The position numbers and the translations under genes were made by a program. Source: JAWXBM01 sp037968555 (GTDB lineage Bacteria > Pseudomonadota > Gammaproteobacteria > Xanthomonadales > SZUA-36). From it: a stretch of DNA of 13,160 bases. This document shows, one piece after another, positions 6,869 through 13,042 of the stretch (positions are counted from its first letter, which is position 1; every line of letters begins with the position of its first letter). Location of the stretch: positions 1 to 13,160 of the forward strand of contig JBBKVS010000133.1 in NCBI GenBank assembly GCA_037968555.1. The letters are read 5' to 3'. The notes under the pieces are model-generated. The model saw nothing but the letters and a program-made list of their open reading frames with translations. It was not told the DNA's origin and did not search any database.

Positions 6869-7711
6869 GTGAAGTGGCCAGCACCTGCCAAACTCAATCT
6901 GTTCCTACATGTTTGCGGTCAGCGCCCTGACGGCTACCATGAACTGCAGACCCTGTTCCAGTTGATTGATTTTTACGATGAGCTGGAAATTGAACCCACC
7001 AGCGATGGCATGATCACCCGTAGTGGTGGACTTGCAGATATTCCACAGGAACAGGACCTGGTGGTACGTGCAGCGCGGTTGTTGCAATCAGTTGCTGGTG
7101 TATCCGACGGGGCCAGCATTCGCCTGTACAAGAATATACCGGTGGGAGCAGGTTTGGGCGGCGGCAGTTCCGATGCTGCTACTACATTGCTGGTTCTGAA
7201 CCAGTTGTGGCGTTGCAATCTATCGAATCCACAATTGGCCGAACTGGGCCTGTCACTGGGTGCAGATGTTCCGTTGTTTATCAAGGGCCATAGTGCTTTT
7301 GCCGGCGGTATTGGTGAACAGCTGGAAGCAGTGGAGCTGGGTGATCGACATTACGTTTTGGTGCTGTTGCCGTTGCATGTCAGCACAGCTGAAGTATTCA
7401 ACCACCCGGATCTGCAGCGGGATTGCCCAGTCGTTGACAAGGCGACTGCCTTGTCCGGGTCAGGCAGCAATGTCTGTGAGGAAGTGGTGAGGAGCATGCA
7501 CCCAACCTTGTCCCGTGCACTGGACGAATTACGCGCTTACGGCGATGCGCGCATGACAGGCACAGGTAGCAGTATTTTTCTGGAAATGCCGGATGCTGAG
7601 GCAGCAATCAGGGCTACACTCCGATTGAATTCTCTATATAATGTGCGCGCTGTACGCGGGCAGGACAAATCATTGGTGCATCAAATGCTCCAAAAAATGG
7701 GTTTGGGCTAA
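6869..7711 (+). CDS. ispE: 4-diphosphocytidyl-2-C-methyl-D-erythritol kinase
   Basis: 280 residues, GTG start at 6869, ten bases after the lolB stop, with AAGG about 7 nt before the start. The enzyme phosphorylates CDP-ME with ATP in the cytoplasmic MEP pathway to isopentenyl diphosphate. It is a GHMP kinase. The N-terminal PAPAKLNLFL carries Lys8, the glycine-rich ATP loop PVGAGLGGGSSDAA is at 91-104, the catalytic Asp133 is in LSLGADVPLF, and the third GHMP motif is MTGTGSSIF. Length matches E. coli IspE (283). The lolB-ispE-tRNA-Gln-prs order is that of Pseudomonas. The last 100 bp of the gene contain a probable promoter for the tRNA-Gln that follows. Confidence 0.97.
   Translation: MKWPAPAKLNLFLHVCGQRPDGYHELQTLFQLIDFYDELEIEPTSDGMITRSGGLADIPQEQDLVVRAARLLQSVAGVSDGASIRLYKNIPVGAGLGGGSSDAATTLLVLNQLWRCNLSNPQLAELGLSLGADVPLFIKGHSAFAGGIGEQLEAVELGDRHYVLVLLPLHVSTAEVFNHPDLQRDCPVVDKATALSGSGSNVCEEVVRSMHPTLSRALDELRAYGDARMTGTGSSIFLEMPDAEAAIRATLRLNSLYNVRAVRGQDKSLVHQMLQKMGLG
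7613..7642 (+). promoter_or_regulatory. Probable tRNA-Gln promoter inside the end of ispE
   Basis: A consensus -10 TATAAT (7637-7642) with a GC-rich discriminator GTGCGCGC right after it. A partial -35, GCTACA (7613-7618), sits 18 bp upstream. Transcription would begin near 7649, about 80 bp before the tRNA. GC-rich discriminators are typical of stringently controlled stable-RNA promoters. Confidence 0.5.
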
Positions 7712-7729
7712 ACGCGGCTGGCAATCTGC

Positions 7730-7805
7730 TGGGACGTCGCCAAGTTGGTAAGGCACGGGGTTTTGATCCCCGCATGCGCAGGTTCGAGTCCTGCCGTCCC
7801 AGCCA
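7730..7805 (+). tRNA. tRNA-Gln (anticodon UUG)
   Basis: A complete cloverleaf with encoded CCA. The acceptor stem is TGGGACG/CGTCCCA, and the D arm is GCCAAGTTGGTAAGGC. The anticodon stem is CGGGG/CCCCG with loop TTTTGAT (anticodon TTG). The T arm is GCAGG-TTCGAGT-CCTGC, with discriminator G. It resembles E. coli glnU/glnW and occupies the Pseudomonas position between ispE and prs. An 18-bp gap separates it from ispE. UUG reads CAA, and CAG by wobble. Confidence 0.97.
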
Positions 7806-7902
7806 ATTTTCATCACATTCAAATCTGATTGGTTTGGATTACGGGCCTAACCCCACTGTCAATTATTTGGCAAATGGTGAAGCCCGGGCGACTCACCCGC
7901 GG

Positions 7903-7907
7903 GGAGG
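7903..7907 (+). promoter_or_regulatory. Ribosome binding site fixing the GTG start of prs
   Basis: GGAGG within GGGGAGGGAA ends 6 nt before GTG at 7914. It is the strongest such site in the window and supports GTG over the in-frame ATG at codon 7. Confidence 0.75.
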
Positions 7908-7913
7908 GAACTG

Positions 7914-8867
7914 GTGGCCGCACCAACGTTGATGATTTTTTCTGGCAATGCCAATCTCGAACTGGCAAGCAATATTGCTCATGAGCTGAATGTGCCCATG
8001 GGTAAAGCCATAGTGGGTCGTTTCAGTGATGGCGAAGTTATGGTGGAGGTCATGGAAAACGTTCGTGGCCGTGATACCTATGTTGTTCAGCCAACCTGCG
8101 CGCCTACAGCCGATAATTTCATGGAATTACTGGTCATGATAGATGCACTGAAACGTGCGTCAGCATCCCGCGTAACTGCCGTTATCCCTTACTTCGGATA
8201 TGCCCGCCAGGACCGACGTCCGCGTTCTGCTCGTGTACCCATAACAGCCAAGGTGGCGGCTCAGATGATCTGTGCTGTCGGAACTGATCGTGTAGTTACA
8301 ATTGATCTGCATGCCGATCAGATCCAGGGTTTTTTTGACATACCCGTTGATAATGTCTATGCCTCGCCATTGACGCTGGCAGATATCTGGCAACGTCAAT
8401 CAGCTTACGACATTATCGTGGTTTCACCGGATGTGGGCGGCGTGGTCCGTGCCCGTGCTATTGCCAAGCGCCTGGATGCCGAGCTGGCCATCATTGACAA
8501 GCGTCGTCCACGCGCCAACGTAGCAACCGTTATGAATATCATCGGTGATGTGCGCAACAAGTGCTGTGTGCTGGTTGACGACATGGTAGACACCGCCGGC
8601 ACGCTTTGTTCAGCTGCTGCAGCGCTGAAGGAAAAAGGAGCCAGCAGAGTAGTAGCATATTGCGTGCATCCGGTACTTTCCGGTCCGGCTGTGGACAACA
8701 TCACACAATCACAATTGGACGAAATGGTGGTCACCGATACCATTCCCCTGAGTGAAGCCGCTCGCAACTGCAGCAAGATACGTCAACTCAGCGTAGCGCA
8801 AATGTTGGCCGAGACCATACGCCGTATGGCACAAGGTGAGTCTGTCAGTTCCATGTACGTCGATTAG
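7914..8867 (+). CDS. prs: Ribose-phosphate pyrophosphokinase (PRPP synthetase), class I
   Basis: 317 residues, GTG start at 7914. The enzyme makes PRPP from ribose 5-phosphate and ATP for purine, pyrimidine, His, Trp and NAD synthesis. Visible family motifs are FSGNANLELA, GRFSDGE, ENVRGRD and PYFGYARQDRR (92-102). Further on are VTIDLHADQIQGFFD with catalytic His133, the flexible-loop KRRPR (196-200) and the ribose-5-phosphate/PRPP loop DDMVDTAGT (222-230). Length is near E. coli Prs (315). The 108-bp gap after tRNA-Gln shows no convincing promoter of its own, so prs may be read from the ispE or tRNA-Gln transcripts. I see no motif resembling a PurR operator. Confidence 0.98.
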   Translation: MAAPTLMIFSGNANLELASNIAHELNVPMGKAIVGRFSDGEVMVEVMENVRGRDTYVVQPTCAPTADNFMELLVMIDALKRASASRVTAVIPYFGYARQDRRPRSARVPITAKVAAQMICAVGTDRVVTIDLHADQIQGFFDIPVDNVYASPLTLADIWQRQSAYDIIVVSPDVGGVVRARAIAKRLDAELAIIDKRRPRANVATVMNIIGDVRNKCCVLVDDMVDTAGTLCSAAAALKEKGASRVVAYCVHPVLSGPAVDNITQSQLDEMVVTDTIPLSEAARNCSKIRQLSVAQMLAETIRRMAQGESVSSMYVD

Positions 8868-8895
8868 ATTCGGCTGAATTAATTTTCCAGAACTC

Positions 8896-8925
8896 TTTCT
8901 AAGGTTTCCGTTCCTGGGCTATAAT
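8896..8925 (+). promoter_or_regulatory. rplY promoter with GC-rich discriminator
   Basis: A consensus -10 TATAAT (8920-8925) lies in a palindromic frame, GGGC-TATAAT-GCCC. A weak -35 TTTCTA is at 8896-8901 (18-bp spacer), with AT-rich DNA upstream. The discriminator GCCCGGC is strongly GC-rich, as at growth-rate-controlled rRNA and ribosomal-protein promoters. The start would be near 8932, giving a leader of about 94 nt. Confidence 0.6.
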
Positions 8926-8960
8926 GCCCGGCTGTTTTTGCTGCTGGGTCTGGTCGCGGG

Positions 8961-9019
8961 CCTGGCAATTTGGCCAATTTGGCCTGGAACCCGCTTAAAG
9001 CGGGCATTGAGATTTGAGG
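8961..9019 (+). promoter_or_regulatory. Structured rplY 5' leader
   Basis: The leader has a tandem 9-bp repeat (CAATTTGGC at 8966-8974 and 8975-8983) flanked on each side by CCTGG. Next comes a perfect hairpin, CCCGCT-TAA-AGCGGG (8990-9004), and then the ribosome binding site GAGG (9016-9019) 6 nt before ATG 9026. In E. coli, L25 is reported to repress its own translation through the rplY leader, so a similar control is plausible. Confidence 0.45.
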
Positions 9020-9025
9020 TATACC

Positions 9026-9715
9026 ATGGCAATTCATCATTCTATCGTTGCAGAGTTGCGTGACAACCAGGGGAAAGGTGCGAGCCGCCGCCTGCGTCAC
9101 GAAGGCAAAGTTCCTGCAATCATCTACGGTGGTCATCGCGATCCTGTCGCCTTGTCCTTGAGTCAGAACGAACTTTTACATTCATCTGAGCATGAATCGT
9201 TCTACTCTTCCATTATTGAAATCCGGGTGGGTGAAGACGTGACTCAGCAGGCCGTTGTACGTGATATGCAGCGTCATCCGTATAAGCCTGTGATCATGCA
9301 CATCGATTTCATGCGCGTAACCGCTGGTGAAATACTGACCATTTCAGTACCCGTGCATTTTGTCGGTGAAGAGAAATCTCCAGCGGGCAAGGCCGCAGGT
9401 GTAGTTATCCAGCACTTGATGACCGAAATTGAAATCGAGGCACTGCCCAAGGACCTGCCGGAATTCTTGTCGGTAGACCTGTCGAAAATGGAAGCGGGTG
9501 ATTCAGTCATGCTTTCAGAGGTTGTGCTTCCGGAAGGTGTCACCATTCCAGCCTTGGAGTCTGGTTCAGAGTACGATACTACTATCGCCCACGCGGTTCA
9601 CGTCAAGGAATCACAGGGTAGTGATACCGATGTGGAAGAGGTTGCTGAAATAGAAGAAGAAGACGACGAAGTGGAAACCAAGGATCGTGACGAAAAGGAT
9701 AAAAAGGACGATTAA
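9026..9715 (+). CDS. rplY: Large-subunit ribosomal protein bL25 (CTC/TL5 form)
   Basis: 229 residues from ATG 9026, the start favoured by GAGG at 9016-9019 over an upstream in-frame TTG at 9014. bL25 binds 5S rRNA in the large subunit. The N-terminal 5S-binding domain (about 1-95) includes GKGASRRLRHEGKVPAIIYGG and MQRHPYKPVIMHIDF. The second domain (about 100-190) includes VPVHFVGEEKSPAGKAAGVVIQ and LPEFLSVDLSKMEAGDSV. This is the long CTC/TL5 form rather than the short one-domain E. coli L25. The last 35 residues are a highly charged tail, mostly Glu and Asp with Lys near the end, longer than I expect for the family. The gene has its own promoter and is followed 11 bp later by pth. Confidence 0.96.
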   Translation: MAIHHSIVAELRDNQGKGASRRLRHEGKVPAIIYGGHRDPVALSLSQNELLHSSEHESFYSSIIEIRVGEDVTQQAVVRDMQRHPYKPVIMHIDFMRVTAGEILTISVPVHFVGEEKSPAGKAAGVVIQHLMTEIEIEALPKDLPEFLSVDLSKMEAGDSVMLSEVVLPEGVTIPALESGSEYDTTIAHAVHVKESQGSDTDVEEVAEIEEEDDEVETKDRDEKDKKDD

Positions 9716-9726
9716 TCCTTGTCCTG

Positions 9727-10347
9727 ATGCCAGTGTCTGATCCATTCCTGATCGTTGGCCTGGGAAATCCAGGTCCAAAGTACGCTGAAACCCGGCATAA
9801 CGCCGGGTTTTGGTTTCTGAGTGAGCTATTACGTCGACTGAATGGCACAGCCCGGCCCCAGGCCAGGCTGCAGGCAGATCTCGTGCGACTGGATGTGCAT
9901 GGCGAAGCGTGCATTCTTGCCATGCCCACGAGCTTCATGAATCACAGCGGGCAGGCCGTCCGGGCCATCATGGATTATTATCAGGTTCCAGTGCGAAATC
10001 TGCTCGTGGCCTACGACGAACTGGACTTGCCGTCTGGTACAGCGCGCTTGAAACTGGGTGGTGGGCACGGTGGGCACAATGGCATCCGGGATATTTTCCG
10101 GCATCTTCCCGAACAAGATTTTCTTCGTTTGCGTTTGGGAATTGGCCATCCGGGTACCAAAGACCAAGTGACCAATTATGTTTTAAGCAGGCCAACAGCG
10201 CCGGAAGAGCTGGCAATCCGACAGGCAATTGCTGCGGCTCTGGAAGTGTTGCCAGCAGTATTGGGCGGGCAGTTATCCCTGGCTATGAAGACACTACATA
10301 CCAATACTTCAGCAACAGACGATCAGTCGAGCGACAGGCAGGAATAA
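9727..10347 (+). CDS. pth: Peptidyl-tRNA hydrolase
   Basis: 206 residues from ATG 9727. It cleaves peptidyl-tRNA that has dropped off ribosomes and recycles the tRNA. The N-terminal LIVGLGNPGPKYAETRHNAG carries catalytic His24. The family residues Asn72 (PTSFMNHSG) and Asp97 (AYDELDLP) and the segment KLGGGHGGHNG with its Asn are all present. LRLGIGHPG is also conserved. Length is close to E. coli Pth (194), with a slightly longer Ser/Thr-rich C-terminus. No good ribosome binding site precedes the ATG, so it may depend on ribosomes finishing rplY. A strong hairpin with a T-run lies within its first 30 codons. Confidence 0.97.
   Translation: MPVSDPFLIVGLGNPGPKYAETRHNAGFWFLSELLRRLNGTARPQARLQADLVRLDVHGEACILAMPTSFMNHSGQAVRAIMDYYQVPVRNLLVAYDELDLPSGTARLKLGGGHGGHNGIRDIFRHLPEQDFLRLRLGIGHPGTKDQVTNYVLSRPTAPEELAIRQAIAAALEVLPAVLGGQLSLAMKTLHTNTSATDDQSSDRQE
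9785..9813 (+). terminator. Terminator-like hairpin inside the 5' part of pth
   Basis: A perfect 9-bp stem AAACCCGGC (9788-9796) / GCCGGGTTT (9802-9810) with loop ATAAC and a further T at 9811. Two wobble pairs and one C-G pair extend it to 12 bp. It has the A-tract, GC stem and T-tract form of an intrinsic terminator, yet lies in the codons for the conserved TRHNAGF motif, with catalytic His24 starting at the base of the loop. It could limit read-through from rplY when pth is poorly translated. Confidence 0.35.
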
Positions 10348-10350
10348 TTC

Positions 10351-11442
10351 ATGGGCTTCAAATGTGGAATTGTCGGCTTGCCGAATGTTGGAAAATCAAC
10401 CTTGTTCAATTCATTGACCAGGGCAGGAATAGCGGCTGAGAACTATCCCTTCTGTACCATCGATCCGAATATCGGAATTGTCCCGGTTCCAGATCTTCGC
10501 TTACAACAGCTTGCAGAAATTGTTCAGCCACAAAAAATACTGCCAACAGCAATGGAATTTGTTGATATTGCAGGCCTTGTCGCAGGTGCTTCCAAAGGGG
10601 AAGGGTTGGGTAACAAGTTTCTGGCCCATATCAGGGAAACGGATGCCATTGCCCATGTAGTGCGCTGCTTCGAGTCCGCAGACGTGGTGCATGTGGCTGG
10701 TCGGGTTGATCCCATAGCTGACGTGGAGGTCATCAATACAGAACTGGCACTGGCCGACCTCGAAAGCGTAGAGCGTGCTATACAGAGAACAGAGAAGCTG
10801 GCAAAAGTCAGTCCGAAAGAAGCGGCACTGCGCATGGTGGTTCTGGAACGACTGAGGTCCTGTCTGGATGAGGGTATCGGCGTTCGGGTGTTGGAATTGA
10901 CAGAGACCGAACAAGCCAGCATCAACGATGTACACTTGATTACCAGCAAGCCGGTGATGTATATCGCCAACATTGCAGAGGGTGAAAACACCGATAACCC
11001 TTGGCTTAAAAGCTTGCGGGACTATGCCGCCAATGAATCGGCAGAAGTGATCCCGGTCTGCGCCGGGATCGAAGCTGAAATTTCCGAGCTGAACGATGAA
11101 GACCGCAAGGAATTCCTACAAGAACTGGGCCTGGAAGAGTCAGGCCTGGATCAGGTCATCCGCACGGGCTATCGCTTATTGAAGCTTTTGACATTTTTTA
11201 CCGCGGGAAAAAAGGAAGTGCGGGCCTGGACAGCTTGGACAGGTGCAACTGCTCCGCAAGCCGCCGGCAGAATTCATACCGATTTCGAAAGAGGTTTTAT
11301 CCGTGCTGAAGTGACGGCTTTTGAGGACTTTATTCGTTGTGGCGGAGAGCAGGGTGCCAAGGAATCTGGCAAATTGAGGGTTGAAGGTAAGACCTATGTT
11401 GTGAATGAGGGGGATGTCATGCACTTTCGGTTCAATGTGTGA
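10351..11442 (+). CDS. ychF: Ribosome-associated P-loop ATPase YchF (Obg family)
   Basis: 363 residues, the E. coli length, from ATG 10351 with AGGA 7 nt before it; 3 bp after the pth stop. Walker A is GLPNVGKST (9-17) and switch II is DIAGLVAGASKGEGLG (from 72). The G4 position reads NIAE (207-210) instead of NKxD, which is the change that makes this family prefer ATP over GTP. A helical coiled-coil segment runs at about 130-190. The C-terminal TGS domain contains FFTAGKKEVRAWT and ends GDVMHFRFNV. YchF binds ribosomes and has been linked to stress responses. The pth-ychF pair is widely conserved in gammaproteobacteria. Confidence 0.98.
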   Translation: MGFKCGIVGLPNVGKSTLFNSLTRAGIAAENYPFCTIDPNIGIVPVPDLRLQQLAEIVQPQKILPTAMEFVDIAGLVAGASKGEGLGNKFLAHIRETDAIAHVVRCFESADVVHVAGRVDPIADVEVINTELALADLESVERAIQRTEKLAKVSPKEAALRMVVLERLRSCLDEGIGVRVLELTETEQASINDVHLITSKPVMYIANIAEGENTDNPWLKSLRDYAANESAEVIPVCAGIEAEISELNDEDRKEFLQELGLEESGLDQVIRTGYRLLKLLTFFTAGKKEVRAWTAWTGATAPQAAGRIHTDFERGFIRAEVTAFEDFIRCGGEQGAKESGKLRVEGKTYVVNEGDVMHFRFNV

Positions 11443-11470
11443 ATTCCGGATCAAAAATTCACCAAAAGCT

Positions 11471-11498
11471 TTGCTTGCCTCGAATTTTGCGTTATAAG
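11471..11498 (+). promoter_or_regulatory. Promoter candidate for the Lys-rich protein gene
   Basis: TTGCTT (11471-11476), a 16-bp spacer and TATAAG (11493-11498), 3/6 and 5/6 matches to sigma70 boxes, in the gap after ychF. The start would be near 11505, before both possible start codons (ATG 11510, TTG 11542). An AT-rich inverted repeat (AAAATTC 11454-11460 / GAATTTT 11482-11488) overlaps it. Confidence 0.38.
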
Positions 11499-11509
11499 GC
11501 AGGGCATAA

Positions 11510-11581
11510 ATGTTCAAGCGGGGAAGCTGGGGTTCCGAAAATTGCCGCAAACAAAGAAAAAAGCTACAGCCAAAGCTGTAA
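11510..11581 (+). other. Short ATG ORF overlapping the start of the Lys-rich gene, -1 frame relation
   Basis: Twenty-three codons from ATG 11510, with AGGG 5 nt upstream, ending at TAA 11579-11581. It runs in a different frame from the Lys-rich gene. Its codons AAA AAG at 11558-11563, preceded by A, form the heptamer A AAA AAG. A slip of -1 there enters the long frame exactly. It may be an upstream ORF, the true start of a frameshifted gene, the footprint of a one-base error in the A-run, or chance. Confidence 0.2.
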
Positions 11582-12303
11582 AGACTAAAACCTCTGGTGC
11601 CAAAAAGGCACCGGCGTCCATTACTGCTGGTCGAAATGTGACGAGAACCGCGACCAACAAGGCTGCCGCAGGGAAGAAAGCGTCTGACAAAAGCGCCACG
11701 ACCAAGAAATCGCTTTCCAGCAAAACCAGTCCAACACCGAAATCCACTGCTGCTGGCAAAAAGATGCTTCCGACCAAGTCGGCCGGCAAAATGCCAGTTA
11801 CGAAGCCCGCTGTCATTAAAAAGCCCAACAGCCAGGCGAAAGCAAAAAAAGATAACCCAGTCCAGAGTTTAGCCAAACTGCAGAAAGCAGCTTCAGCCAA
11901 AGAAGGGAAAACGATCGATAAATCCAAGCGTGGCAAGATTGTCTCTGAGTCAGTGATGGCTGAATCCAAAGCAACAGTTTCTGATTCCAGGGCCGGCGCA
12001 AACAAACTGCCTGTCAAGGCTAAATCCAAAAAGCAGAATTCCGGATTATCTGACTCCATCAGTCAGGGTCTAGGCAAGCAAGCGCCGAAAAAACGTGGGT
12101 GGCGAGATATAGAGGCTTTGACCGAGCGTGCCAGGCTAAAGAGCCTGTTATCTGATATATGGCATGAAGATATCGATTTGGATTCTGATATTTTTGGTGA
12201 AACCGATCATTTATCTGGCTATTACACCGATAAAGAGGAGGAGATTGAAGTCGAGGCAGAAGAAGATGAAGAGTGGGAAGAGTTCGAAGAGGACGAAGAC
12301 TGA
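11542..12303 (+). CDS. Lys/Ala-rich protein with DUF3545-like module and acidic tail
   Basis: 253 residues if it starts at TTG 11542; no in-frame ATG exists near the 5' end. Residues 1-185 are low-complexity and basic (about 42 Lys among Ala, Ser and Thr; few acidic residues), like histone-H1-type tails of bacterial DNA-binding proteins. Residues 183-205 (KKRGWRDIEALTERARLK) resemble the small DUF3545 family as I remember it (KR-WR-IE-LK-R-RL). Residues 205-253 are strongly acidic, about 26 Asp/Glu in 49, ending EEDEEWEEFEEDED. The sequence shows no signal peptide, membrane segment or enzyme motif. I infer a nucleic-acid-binding role with the acidic tail as a regulator, but the function is unknown. 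It lies between ychF and the tRNA-tuf operon. The start is uncertain: GGGG at 11529-11532 is a poor ribosome binding site. Confidence 0.7.
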   Translation: MPQTKKKATAKAVKTKTSGAKKAPASITAGRNVTRTATNKAAAGKKASDKSATTKKSLSSKTSPTPKSTAAGKKMLPTKSAGKMPVTKPAVIKKPNSQAKAKKDNPVQSLAKLQKAASAKEGKTIDKSKRGKIVSESVMAESKATVSDSRAGANKLPVKAKSKKQNSGLSDSISQGLGKQAPKKRGWRDIEALTERARLKSLLSDIWHEDIDLDSDIFGETDHLSGYYTDKEEEIEVEAEEDEEWEEFEEDED

Positions 12304-12384
12304 TCAAACTTCCAACTATTCTGCGTACTGCGTTACCTGAACCAGCAAACATCGCCCGAAAGGGCAAATACAGCTGCTATCGTC

Positions 12385-12413
12385 TTGACACTGGCATGAC
12401 GGTAGGCGAGAAT
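12385..12413 (+). promoter_or_regulatory. Main promoter candidate of the tRNA-tuf operon
   Basis: A perfect -35 TTGACA (12385-12390), a 17-bp spacer and -10 GAGAAT (12408-12413, 4/6), followed by the GC-rich stretch ACGCGGC. This is the best sigma70 match in the 248-bp gene-free stretch 12304-12551, and the discriminator fits a stringently controlled stable-RNA operon. Transcription would start near 12420 with a leader of about 130 nt before tRNA-Tyr. The rest of the stretch holds a small GCCC-GAAA-GGGC hairpin (12354-12365) and nothing else I recognise. Confidence 0.55.
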
Positions 12414-12450
12414 ACGCGGCTTGCCTGATTAAGCTTGGCGCGGGGATATT

Positions 12451-12478
12451 TTGTCACAAATCGACTTTCATCAATAGT
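12451..12478 (+). promoter_or_regulatory. Second promoter candidate before tRNA-Tyr
   Basis: TTGTCA (12451-12456, 5/6), a 16-bp spacer and AATAGT (12473-12478, 4/6), in AT-rich DNA about 75 bp before the tRNA. It lacks a GC-rich discriminator, so it is the weaker of the two candidates. Confidence 0.28.
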
Positions 12479-12551
12479 TTTAACGGACGGTTAAGCCTTT
12501 CGTTGATACGGATGAAAATTCCCAAGCGCTTGATTTTCAGGAAAAAGTACC

Positions 12552-12636
12552 GGAGGGGTACTCAAGCGGTCAACGAGGGCAGACTGTAAATCTGCTGGCT
12601 ATGCCTTCGGAGGTTCGAATCCTCCCCCCTCCACCA
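12552..12636 (+). tRNA. tRNA-Tyr (anticodon GUA)
   Basis: A class II tRNA with long variable arm and encoded CCA. The acceptor stem is GGAGGGG/CCCCTCC. The anticodon stem GCAGA/TCTGC encloses loop CTGTAAA (anticodon GTA). The variable arm is TGGCTATGCCTTC and the T loop TTCGAAT, with discriminator A. It is the first tRNA here, corresponding to tyrU of the E. coli tufB operon; the tRNA-Thr (thrU) that precedes tyrU in E. coli is not present in the 248 bp upstream. Confidence 0.97.
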
Positions 12637-12695
12637 TCTCTTGCGAGTTGGGTTTGGCAGTAAGTGTAAGTGTATTTTTGAAACAGATTGTGATG

Positions 12696-12728
12696 CGGAG
12701 CGCAGCCATTGTGTATGTAGGTGCTCCG
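12696..12728 (+). other. Hairpin in the tRNA-Tyr / tRNA-Gly spacer
   Basis: A perfect 6-bp stem CGGAGC (12696-12701) / GCTCCG (12723-12728) with a 21-nt loop, in a 180-bp spacer (12637-12816) otherwise without recognisable content. It may be a site for processing the tRNA precursor. There is no T-run, so it is not a terminator. Confidence 0.25.
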
Positions 12729-12816
12729 TTGTTGTTATGACTGGACTGATTTAAGCAAGGTTGGCGGGCCGGTGGCCTGATAGCCGGAATTTGAGCCAAT
12801 CGACTACGGTGACCAG

Positions 12817-12890
<74 letters not shown>

Positions 12891-12918
12891 ATCGTAACAA
12901 CAGAAAATAATTTTATTC

Positions 12919-12994
<76 letters not shown>

Positions 12995-13042
12995 CATTAA
13001 AGACAGCAAGGACTAAGTCCGAAAGTTTTTCTGGAGATAGGC

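Noticed and set aside
7865..7875. Odd palindrome ATTTG-G-CAAAT upstream of prs, considered as an operator.
   Set aside because: It is short, AT-rich and does not resemble a PurR site; such palindromes are expected by chance.
11514..12059. A 181-codon minus-strand frame that looks like a multi-helix membrane protein.
   Set aside because: It lies opposite the Lys/Ala-rich gene. Antisense reading of AAA/AAG gives Phe/Leu, and of GCN codons gives hydrophobic or small residues, so the hydrophobicity is an artefact. It has no ribosome binding site or known motif.
12354..12365. GCCC-GAAA-GGGC hairpin after the Lys-rich gene, considered as its terminator.
   Set aside because: The stem is only 4 bp and AAATAC rather than a T-run follows. 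It is a stable GNRA hairpin but not an intrinsic terminator.
12599..12799. A 66-codon minus-strand frame whose product ends with VEGGGFEPPKA.
   Set aside because: That C-terminal motif is the well-known product of reading a tRNA backwards; the end of the frame is antisense to tRNA-Tyr.
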